From assembly GCA_011046295.1 (NCBI GenBank), contig DSAV01000092.1:1-5709 (forward strand): DNA of 5,709 nucleotides. Reading direction: 5' to 3'. A program made the translations under genes and the position numbers. Positions 1 to 5,600 of the stretch are shown here, piece after piece. The notes under the pieces are model-generated. The model was given only the letters and a program-made list of their open reading frames with translations. It was not told the origin of the DNA and searched no databases. Source of the stretch: Deltaproteobacteria bacterium. Lineage in GTDB: Bacteria > Desulfobacterota > Syntrophia > Syntrophales > Smithellaceae. Each line of letters begins with the position of its first letter. Within the stretch, counting starts at the first letter, position 1.

Positions 1-906
1 AAGGTTATAAATCGTAAAAAGAGAGAATTATGTCCGAACTTTGAATCCTATGACATCATAATTCATGATAAATTTATAGCTTCCCAATACATAGAGTCAC
101 TGGGATTTCCCGTCCCCAAAACAATCGCGCTGATTAACAATAATTCTATTCTGTTGCCGAAATCAGGAAAAGAATTGCCCTTGGATTGTTTGTTGACCGA
201 GAAGAAGAGAATATTCAGAGATTGTATCTGCAAGCCGGTAGCGGACGAGAAGGGTCATGGTGTTTTTCACCTGAAAATTAAACGGGGAAGTTTATTTTTA
301 AATAATAACCGCTTTGAATTTCGGCAACTACCCAATTTGTTTTCCTCTTCGAAATACATCATTCAAGAAAGAGTTATTCAGCATAAAAATATGGCTGCTT
401 TAAATCCCCATTGCGTCAATACAATAAGGCTGGTTACCTGTATCCATAAAGGTGATGTTGTCCCTTTTTCCGCCGTTGTTCGAATAGGAAGAAAAGGTAA
501 TATTACAGATAATTGGGATACAGGAGGCATTTTTGTCGGAGTAGATATAGAAAAAGGATGCTTAAAAAAAGATGGGTTTACTATGGAAATAAATGTTGGT
601 AAAAGATACGAAATACATCCCGAAACGGCTATAAAATTTCACGGTTATAAAATACCCTTCTGCAATCAGGCTATTAATCTGGCGGTAAAGCTTCACAAAT
701 ATTTTTACTGCACACATTCTATAGGGTGGGATATCGCAATAACGCCGAAAGGTCCTGTTTTCATTGAATGCAATCAAGGCTGGAGCCCCTATACGCATTT
801 GCTTGTAGAAGATAATTTTATGGATAAATTTCGGGAAATGTTTAGCGGCAAGCAAGTGGCGTCTCAATCACACCATGGAACAGTGGCCGGAAATGAAATT
901 CCATAA
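1..906 (+). CDS. Sugar-transfer-associated ATP-grasp protein, 5'-truncated
   Basis: The frame is open from base 1 to the TAA at 904-906, giving 301 visible residues; the start lies left of the window. An internal TTG at 154 is not the start, because conserved family sequence (HDKF...LGFPVPKT, residues 22-41) precedes it in frame. Other visible ATP-grasp parts are CKPVADEKGHG (77-87, probable ATP-contacting lysine and glycine loop), QERVIQH (122-128), NPHCVNTIR (135-143), NWDTGGIFVGVD (171-182) and GWDIAITPKGPVFIECNQG (242-260), whose Glu and Asn are the likely Mg-ATP ligands. This pattern fits the ATPgrasp_ST family (PF14397), cytosolic ATP-dependent ligase-fold proteins often found in polysaccharide or cell-surface loci; the substrate is not known. 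The gene is clearly AT-richer than the three genes downstream (21 of 60 G+C in 301-360), suggesting a different history. Family call is fairly sure; reaction is not. Confidence 0.85.
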   Translation, partial: KVINRKKRELCPNFESYDIIIHDKFIASQYIESLGFPVPKTIALINNNSILLPKSGKELPLDCLLTEKKRIFRDCICKPVADEKGHGVFHLKIKRGSLFLNNNRFEFRQLPNLFSSSKYIIQERVIQHKNMAALNPHCVNTIRLVTCIHKGDVVPFSAVVRIGRKGNITDNWDTGGIFVGVDIEKGCLKKDGFTMEINVGKRYEIHPETAIKFHGYKIPFCNQAINLAVKLHKYFYCTHSIGWDIAITPKGPVFIECNQGWSPYTHLLVEDNFMDKFREMFSGKQVASQSHHGTVAGNEIP

Positions 907-970
907 AACGATGGAAAAGGGCTGATTTGATTTTGCCATAAGCAATGCCGGCTCATTTTTGCGGATATTC

Positions 971-999
971 TTGACATACAGCAGGACGTTTCCTATAAT
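971..999 (+). promoter_or_regulatory. Consensus housekeeping (sigma-70/sigma-A) promoter of the activase operon
   Basis: TTGACA at 971-976 and TATAAT at 994-999 are separated by exactly 17 bases, an exact match to the consensus at both hexamers with optimal spacing. Transcription would begin near 1006, leaving a leader of about 53 bases before the GTG at 1059. The placement also shows that the TTG at 1002 cannot be the operon's start codon, since it lies upstream of the predicted start site. An 8-base palindrome, TTTGCAAA (1001-1008), sits on the predicted start site and could be an operator, but there is no second copy to support this. Confidence 0.8.
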
Positions 1000-1044
1000 T
1001 TTTGCAAATACAAAGAAATTCTTGTAAAAATCCGCTTTGGCAAG

Positions 1045-1049
1045 AGGAG
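1045..1049 (+). promoter_or_regulatory. Ribosome binding site deciding the GTG start at 1059
   Basis: AGGAG lies 9 bases before the GTG at 1059-1061. The reading frame is open upstream to a TTG at 1002, but this Shine-Dalgarno sequence, the promoter position and the family's usual N-terminus (KIGIPRAF) all select the GTG. A weak imperfect hairpin (1021-1044, CTTG pairing with CAAG) directly precedes it; I attach no function to that. Confidence 0.75.
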
Positions 1050-1058
1050 CGAAAGAAC

Positions 1059-1952
1059 GTGAAGATTGGTATCCCCCGGGCGTTCTATTACCATTCATAT
1101 CCGGGATTATGGGAGTGTTTTTTCCGGAAGCTCGGACATGAGCCGGTGGTTTCATCGCTTTCAACTCAAAAAACCCTGGAAACGGCTTCGGCACAGACAG
1201 AGACGGAAAACTGTCTTCCCCAGAAGCTGTTCGACGGGCATGTACTTTCACTCATCGGTAAAGTCGATGCTGTCTTTGTCCCCCGTATCCACTCCATCGT
1301 CAAAAAACATAATTGCTGTCCGCGCTTCGGCGCTCTTTTAGACGCAACCCGCGCGGGAATCGCCCGGGGGGTGCGCCTTGTCTCCACGGAAATCAACGAA
1401 ACAGAGACGCCGCTCGCGAAAACCCTGCTCACGCTGGCAAGAACAAATCTTGGCGCGGACAGAAAGACGGCAAAAATCGCTGTAGCAGAGGCGCTCAAGG
1501 CCATGGAGCGCCATCATCGGGAAGAAGTTGCCGGTCAGCAGGCACAGGCAGGCAAACAGAAATACCTGCTGCTTGGTCACCCTTATACCCTGCACGACCA
1601 GTTTATCGCCGCGCCCATTGTCGACAAACTAAAACAACTGCAAACTCAACCGGAGCTGATGACCTTTGGCGATAACGATAAAGCTCCCGGCGATATTCTC
1701 TGGTGTGTCTTCGACAAAATGCACCACAAGCTGCAAAATATTGACAAGCGGCTTTACAGGGGGGTAATCCAGATAACCACTTTCAACTGCGGAGCGGACT
1801 CCATGATGGCTGAACGCTTCCGGCGCGTATGCAAACAAAAAGGCGTCCCCTATATGCTGCTGATGGTGGACGAACACACGGACAAAGCAGGACTGGACAC
1901 GCGGCTGGAAGCTTTTGTCGACTCTTTGTCCTGGAAAGATTTGCCAATATGA
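1059..1952 (+). CDS. Acyl-CoA dehydratase activase-related protein (DUF2229 type)
   Basis: A 297-residue cytosolic protein without signal peptide or membrane segment. Start is GTG 1059, with AGGAG 9 bases upstream. Visible family signatures are the N-terminal KIGIPRAFYYHSYPGLW (2-18), CLPQKLFDGH (52-61), VDAVFVPRI (69-77) followed by NCCPRFG (85-91), the GHPYTLHDQF segment opening the second half, FNCGADSMM (242-250), and the C-terminal DEHTDKAGLDTRLEAFVD (271-288). These match the DUF2229/CoA-activase-related family, which in many anaerobes is one part of a single large fused activase polypeptide and here is a separate gene. C52, C86, C87 and C244 are candidate iron-sulfur ligands (inference). 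It is the first gene of the operon and its TGA overlaps the next ATG (ATGA at 1949-1952), so the two are probably translated together and partner physically. The activity is not established for this family branch. Confidence 0.85.
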   Translation: MKIGIPRAFYYHSYPGLWECFFRKLGHEPVVSSLSTQKTLETASAQTETENCLPQKLFDGHVLSLIGKVDAVFVPRIHSIVKKHNCCPRFGALLDATRAGIARGVRLVSTEINETETPLAKTLLTLARTNLGADRKTAKIAVAEALKAMERHHREEVAGQQAQAGKQKYLLLGHPYTLHDQFIAAPIVDKLKQLQTQPELMTFGDNDKAPGDILWCVFDKMHHKLQNIDKRLYRGVIQITTFNCGADSMMAERFRRVCKQKGVPYMLLMVDEHTDKAGLDTRLEAFVDSLSWKDLPI

Positions 1953-3052
1953 AAGAACGCATGGCCATTCCCAACCTGGGCAATTATACGGTAGCTCTTG
2001 CTTCCATGGTAAAGGGCATGGGCGCCGAGCCCTGGTGGTCTACCTATACCAATGACCACGCGATGGCCCTGGGTATCGCCGCGGCGCCCGAATCCGTGTG
2101 CCTGCCCTTCAAGGCTCATCTGGGACACTTCATCGCAGCGGATGACGCGGGAGTGGAAAACGCCCTGATGGTCAACAGCATCGGTGCCTGCCGCCTGAAT
2201 TACTACCGGGGGCTGCTTGAAGACACCCTCAAAGACATGAACCGGAATATCCGTGTTTTCGGCCTGGGATTCGACGGCTTCAAACCGCCCGTATTCCGCT
2301 ACCTTGACCCGCCGATTATCCCTCTGCTGCGCGCCGTTTTTCTGGGGTTAGAAAAAGTCAAAACAATCGATACAATTGAAGTGGAAACAGCCCGCACCCG
2401 GGCGCGCGAAGAAAACACTGGCGAATCTTCCTTGCTGATGGAACAGTGCCTGCGTGAACTTTCCGAAATCAACAACAAAAAAGAGGTACAGCTTTTTCAT
2501 AAGGATGTGCCGGGGCGGTTCGCGCGTATCGCTGTCAACAAAAGCCGTGAGCCTCTGCGCGTCGGACTCGTCGGTGAAGTTTCGCTGCTTCGCGACCGGC
2601 AGCTCAACCAGAACCTGGAGCAGGTTCTGGGGCACAGGGGAGTGGAAATTAGAAATTTCTTTTTGCTGGGCGGCGAGATTGGAAACAATTTCGGCATATC
2701 AATGGGCTACAAACAACAAACCGCCAAACAGCTGGCGGTGGTGGCCAGGCCCTATCTGGAAAGCGAAGTGGGGGGCCACGCCCGCGATTCGATAGCCCAC
2801 ACCATCAACTGCGCCCGCGCGGGCTTCGATGCCATGGTGCACGTCTGTCCGACCGGATGCATGCCGGAGGTAAGTATCCGGCCCATTTTGCGAAAGGTAA
2901 GTGGGGACATGAACATCCCCGTACTGGAACTTTCTTTCGATGAACATACATGCGCCCTGGGCATGGTCACCAGAGTGGAAGCTTTTCTGGATATCCTCTG
3001 GGCGCGCCGCGGCAGAGGCATGAAGACTTACAGCGCAGGGAGGAGCTTCTGA
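1949..3052 (+). CDS. CoA protein activase / 2-hydroxyglutaryl-CoA dehydratase D-component-like protein
   Basis: A 367-residue cytosolic protein. The start ATG at 1949 overlaps the preceding stop as ATGA; GGAAAG (1933-1938) is a modest ribosome site and coupling is likely. A second in-frame ATG at 1961 is possible but less well placed. Family signatures are CLPFKAHLGH (51-60), IGACRLNYYRG (78-88), VGLVGEVSLL in the centre, GGHARDS, HVCPTGCMPE (298-307) and DEHTCALGMVTRVEAFLD (331-348). C51, C81, C300 and C304 are the best candidates for binding an iron-sulfur cluster that receives an electron from the ATPase encoded next door; this is inferred from the dehydratase family. Its signatures CLPxK...GH and DEHTxxxGxxTRxEAFxD recur in the preceding protein, so the two are paralogous and may form a heterodimer. 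The TGA overlaps the next start (TGATG). Family is sure, substrate unknown. Confidence 0.87.
   Translation: MKERMAIPNLGNYTVALASMVKGMGAEPWWSTYTNDHAMALGIAAAPESVCLPFKAHLGHFIAADDAGVENALMVNSIGACRLNYYRGLLEDTLKDMNRNIRVFGLGFDGFKPPVFRYLDPPIIPLLRAVFLGLEKVKTIDTIEVETARTRAREENTGESSLLMEQCLRELSEINNKKEVQLFHKDVPGRFARIAVNKSREPLRVGLVGEVSLLRDRQLNQNLEQVLGHRGVEIRNFFLLGGEIGNNFGISMGYKQQTAKQLAVVARPYLESEVGGHARDSIAHTINCARAGFDAMVHVCPTGCMPEVSIRPILRKVSGDMNIPVLELSFDEHTCALGMVTRVEAFLDILWARRGRGMKTYSAGRSF
3038..3045 (+). promoter_or_regulatory. Strong ribosome binding site for the activase ATPase
   Basis: GGGAGGAG lies inside the last codons of the upstream gene, 6 bases before the ATG at 3052. It fixes that ATG rather than the in-frame upstream positions open back to 2950 as the start, and the TGATG overlap places stop and start one base apart. 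A strong site here may raise the ATPase level relative to the preceding protein. Confidence 0.75.
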
Positions 3053-3996
3053 TGCGACGCGGGTATCTTGGTATCGATGTGGGGTCGATCAGCACCAATG
3101 CCGTACTGTTCGATGACAGCCGGAACGTTCTTTTTACCTACTATGTACGCGTCAGCGGCAACCCCATTGACTCGGTAAAAAGATGCATAAAAGAGCTTGA
3201 TAGCGTAATGCAAGACAAGAACATCGAAATCGCCGCTGTGTGCACGACCGGGTCGGGGCGGCAGCTCGTCGGCGCGCTGTTAGGGGCCGACGTGATAAAA
3301 AATGAAATATCGGCGCATGCCCGGGCGGCAATTGATCTGCACCCGGATGTGCGCACGATAATAGAAATAGGCGGGCAGGATTCAAAGATCATTATCATCG
3401 AAGATAAAACCGTGGTGGACTTTGCCATGAACCTTGTTTGCGCCGCCGGAACAGGCAGCTTTCTCGATTCCCAGGCGCGCCGGTTGGATATTTCCATAGA
3501 AGAGCTGAGCCGTCGCAGCATAACCGCGCCCCATCCCACGTCCATTGCCGGCCGCTGCACCGTGTTCGCCGAATCCGACATGATTAACAAACAGCAGACA
3601 GGGCACGCGCAGGAAGACATTCTCATGGGGCTTTGCCACTCGCTGGCCAGAAACTTCATTGGCAACGTGGCCAGAGGCAAGCCGATTCACGCGCCCGTGC
3701 TGCTCCAGGGCGGCGTCAGCGCCAACATGGGAATGTTGCGGGCGTTCGAAGACATTTTGGGATACAAGGTAATCGTTCCCCCATTCAATATGGTGATGGG
3801 CGCCTATGGGGCGGCGCTGCTGGCCATGGAGGCGGATGTTGCCGAAAGCCGCTTTCGCGGTATCAATATATGGCAGCACAACGTTTACACGCGTGGCATT
3901 GCCTGTGAAGATTGCCCTAACAACTGTGAAATAATTGAAATTATCGACACAGGCGAACTGGTTGGCCGCACCGGCGGCCGTTGCGGTAAATGGTAA
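3052..3996 (+). CDS. BadF/BadG/BcrA/BcrD-family ATPase, acyl-CoA dehydratase activase
   Basis: A 314-residue ASKHA-fold ATPase (PF01869). The phosphate-1 motif is LGIDVGSISTNAVL (6-19); TTGSGRQL (65-72), IEIGGQDSKII (104-114, phosphate-2 type) and LLQGGVSANMGM (adenosine region) follow. C130 in VCAAGTGSFLD and C169 in GRCTVFAESDMI correspond to Cys127 and Cys166 of the Acidaminococcus activator HgdC, with the same 39-residue separation. In HgdC they bind one [4Fe-4S] cluster at the homodimer interface, and ATP hydrolysis drives transfer of a low-potential electron to the dehydratase. The protein is about 50 residues longer than HgdC (about 260 aa): the tail carries C285, C288, C292 and C311 (CEDCPNNC...GGRCGKW), a possible extra metal site. 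It is the last gene of the operon, and its electron acceptors are presumably the two preceding products. Class and cofactor are well supported; the final substrate is not. Confidence 0.92.
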   Translation: MRRGYLGIDVGSISTNAVLFDDSRNVLFTYYVRVSGNPIDSVKRCIKELDSVMQDKNIEIAAVCTTGSGRQLVGALLGADVIKNEISAHARAAIDLHPDVRTIIEIGGQDSKIIIIEDKTVVDFAMNLVCAAGTGSFLDSQARRLDISIEELSRRSITAPHPTSIAGRCTVFAESDMINKQQTGHAQEDILMGLCHSLARNFIGNVARGKPIHAPVLLQGGVSANMGMLRAFEDILGYKVIVPPFNMVMGAYGAALLAMEADVAESRFRGINIWQHNVYTRGIACEDCPNNCEIIEIIDTGELVGRTGGRCGKW

Positions 3997-4166
3997 TTTT
4001 TTACCGGCAGCAATTTTGAGGTGGCATTACCTTTATTTCTTCGGTTTCAGCCTGCCTGAGAAGAGAGACTAAAAAACACATTGTTCCTAAGCGCACCTAA
4101 AAGGCTAGCACAACGACAGGAAATCTCTCACCGGCACTCCTTTACATCACTTTTATTATTTAATTA

Positions 4167-4197
4167 TTGTCACATTTTTCTCAAATAATCGTATATA
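4167..4197 (+). promoter_or_regulatory. Possible promoter of the sigma-factor gene
   Basis: In the very AT-rich tract before the sigma gene, TTGTCA (4167-4172) could be a -35 element and TATATA (4192-4197) a -10 element, with a long 19-base spacer. Other TATATT-like hexamers overlap (4194-4199), so the exact -10 is uncertain. I saw no convincing GGAAC-type ECF promoter that would indicate autoregulation. The rest of the 231-base gap (3997-4227) holds no gene I can recognise; weak hairpins near its left end (3984-4006; 3992-3997 with 4026-4031) might end transcription of the activase operon but lack a clean T-run. Confidence 0.35.
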
Positions 4198-4227
4198 TTA
4201 TTAAAGAACGGGAATGCGGATAGTAAC

Positions 4228-5088
4228 ATGTATAATCCTTTCAGCAAAAGCGGTAACAATGAATGTAATGCATTAGTTGCAAAGGCGGTGAGCGGCGATG
4301 CTCAATCCCTTGAGGAAATTATCCGCCTCCACCAGGCATGGATATATAACATAACACTCAGGATGGTTTTTCATCCTCATGACGCACAGGATATCACTCA
4401 AGAAATCCTGATAAAAATTATTACCAAGCTCGCGACCTATGATTCAGAAAAAGCCTCGTTCCGGACGTGGCTTTACCATATCGTGGCCAACCATATTCTG
4501 GACATGAAGAAGCAAAAATACGAGCGCGCGGCTACCAGTTTTGAAGATTACTATAATCATGCCCAGTTTCCGGATGAAAACCCTGAAACATATCCCGGCC
4601 ACGAAATGCTGATTGAAGAATCAAAAATCGCCTGTTACGTCGGCTCACTTCTTTGTTTTGACCGGCGGCAGCGCCTGGTCTTTATCCTTGGGGCAATATT
4701 CAATGTAGATGATGCTCTCGGAGGCGAAATTATCGGCATCTCCAAAACCAATTTTCGTCAAATTCTTTCGCGTTCACGGAAAAAGCTGTACAACTTCGTC
4801 AGTCAAAATTGCGGCCTGCTGGATGACAAAAATCCCTGCCACTGTTCCACGAAACTTTTAGGTCACATTAAGGCCGGGTGGCTCAAGCCCAATAAAATAA
4901 CATTCTGCAGAGCCGAAACCCAAACAGTAAGTGATGTGATCGACATTGATGATTTCAGAGACTCATCCTACGGCAAGTATATTCAAATCTTCCGCGGGCA
5001 CCCTTTCTACAAGGGTAAGGACTTTACATCCTGGGTTCGCCAAACTATCGAGAATGAAGAGTTTAAAAGGATTTTTCACTTTAATTAG
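4228..5088 (+). CDS. ECF-like RNA polymerase sigma factor with cysteine-bearing C-terminal extension
   Basis: A 286-residue sigma-70-family protein that would direct RNA polymerase to a specific promoter set. Region 2 spans about residues 14-98: HDAQDITQEILIKIITKL (51-68) is region 2.2 (core binding) and FRTWLYHIVANHILDMKK (78-95) covers region 2.3/2.4 (promoter melting and -10 contact). Region 4 spans about 128-191, with a helix-turn-helix at GGEIIGISKTNFRQILSRSRKKL (in two parts, 165-175 and 176-187) for -35 recognition. There is no region 1.1 or 3, as in ECF factors, but the protein is about 90 residues longer than a minimal ECF factor. The extension begins NCGLLDDKNPCHC (194-206) with C195, C204, C206, then C227, and ends in a hydrophobic/aromatic stretch; it could bind metal or sense redox state (inference). 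No anti-sigma gene is adjacent. The start ATG at 4228 has only a weak ribosome site (CGGA, 4217-4220). The next gene follows after 31 bases. Confidence 0.87.
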   Translation: MYNPFSKSGNNECNALVAKAVSGDAQSLEEIIRLHQAWIYNITLRMVFHPHDAQDITQEILIKIITKLATYDSEKASFRTWLYHIVANHILDMKKQKYERAATSFEDYYNHAQFPDENPETYPGHEMLIEESKIACYVGSLLCFDRRQRLVFILGAIFNVDDALGGEIIGISKTNFRQILSRSRKKLYNFVSQNCGLLDDKNPCHCSTKLLGHIKAGWLKPNKITFCRAETQTVSDVIDIDDFRDSSYGKYIQIFRGHPFYKGKDFTSWVRQTIENEEFKRIFHFN

Positions 5089-5106
5089 GACTTGATTACA
5101 TTCAAA

Positions 5107-5112
5107 AAGGAG
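5107..5112 (+). promoter_or_regulatory. Ribosome binding site of the 145-aa protein gene
   Basis: AAGGAG ends 7 bases before the ATG at 5120, a near-ideal site, and fixes the start. It is clearly stronger than the site of the sigma gene just upstream, so the small protein may be made in excess over the sigma factor if the two are co-transcribed. Confidence 0.7.
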
Positions 5113-5119
5113 CACAAAT

Positions 5120-5557
5120 ATGGAAAAGAAAGTAAGCGAAGCGATGTGGAACGCACTTCAAAAGCAGTTGGGTTATAATGATGATGAAATGAAGCTATTT
5201 CGAAACAATCCCCGCAACGAAAGCATAATATTAAAACTTCCGGCGCTATTAAACATGAAATTTATTTTCGAAGTCGTGGAATCCCATGGGTGCGGCTGCA
5301 ATCATAAAAAAGGCGATAAAATTTATTTTGACGGCGCGGGGCAATTGATACCCGAAATAAGCCCCAAGAGAATTTGCGCGTTTTCTATTGCTGCCGTATC
5401 GCAGTTGATCTTTACAGCCCAGGAACTTGTTTACGCGGGAGTCGATCCGAATGAAATGCGGCTAAATAAAGTCGGCTGTTATGATGTGGGTGTCAATTGC
5501 GGCGGTTGGGGAAACATTGTTCTTGCCTTTAGGGCGGAAAATATTTCCCCTTTATAA
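5120..5557 (+). CDS. Cysteine-rich cytosolic protein of unknown function (TIGR04076-like features)
   Basis: A 145-residue soluble protein with no signal peptide or membrane segment. It starts 31 bases after the sigma-factor stop on the same strand, with no recognisable terminator or promoter between, so the two are probably one transcript. Residues 1-45 are helical and charged. A core from about 48 follows: FEVVESHGCGCNHKKGDK (50-67) with C58 and C60, PKRICAF (82-88) with C86, DPNEM (109-113), then GCYDVGVNCGGWGNI (119-133) with C120 and C127. The order of a Cys-containing turn followed by KxGD, a middle Cys, and a Cys-x-D near the C-terminus recalls small TIGR04076-family proteins, whose function is unknown. 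That likeness is from memory of the pattern and is not firm. The five core cysteines plus H56 and H62 could form a metal site. Position suggests a regulator, sensor or target linked to the sigma factor. Confidence 0.75.
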   Translation: MEKKVSEAMWNALQKQLGYNDDEMKLFRNNPRNESIILKLPALLNMKFIFEVVESHGCGCNHKKGDKIYFDGAGQLIPEISPKRICAFSIAAVSQLIFTAQELVYAGVDPNEMRLNKVGCYDVGVNCGGWGNIVLAFRAENISPL

Positions 5558-5600
5558 TCAGACGGCAGAGCGGTAGAGATCATTTGTTCATCGGTAGTTT

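Noticed and set aside
154..906. TTG at 154 as the start of the ATP-grasp gene
   Set aside because: The frame is open to base 1 and conserved family sequence (HDKF...LGFPVPKT) lies upstream in frame, so the gene is simply truncated by the window edge.
907..960. Terminator between the ATP-grasp gene and the operon promoter
   Set aside because: A T-run is present (956-960) but only 3-4 base-pair stems (TTGC with GCAA, 933-945) precede it.
1002..1058. TTG at 1002 as the start of the first operon gene
   Set aside because: It sits upstream of the predicted transcription start (about 1006) and has no ribosome site; GTG 1059 has AGGAG and the family's N-terminus.
868..1251. Minus-strand frame of 127 codons across the promoter region
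   Set aside because: It runs over the consensus promoter and the start of the plus-strand operon, with no recognisable motif.
1059..3052. Naming the first two operon genes hgdA/hgdB or bcr subunits
   Set aside because: The N-terminal KIGIPRA, GHPYTLHD and CPTGCMPE signatures point to the activase-related branch, not to catalytic dehydratase or benzoyl-CoA reductase subunits.
3141..3879. Long minus-strand frames (3141-3680 and 3382-3879) opposite the ATPase gene
   Set aside because: They lie opposite a well-supported gene in G+C-rich sequence, show no family motifs, and overlap each other in different frames; they are shadows.
3984..4031. Intrinsic terminator after the ATPase gene
   Set aside because: CGGTAAA/TTTACCG (3984-3990 with 4000-4006) and GGTAAT/ATTACC (3992-3997 with 4026-4031) can pair, but the stems are short, A/T-heavy and mutually exclusive, and lack a proper T-run.
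5571..5597. CGGTAG direct repeat (5571-5576 and 5592-5597) between the convergent genes
   Set aside because: Two six-base copies downstream of both genes are easily due to chance; no inverted repeat or terminator is formed.
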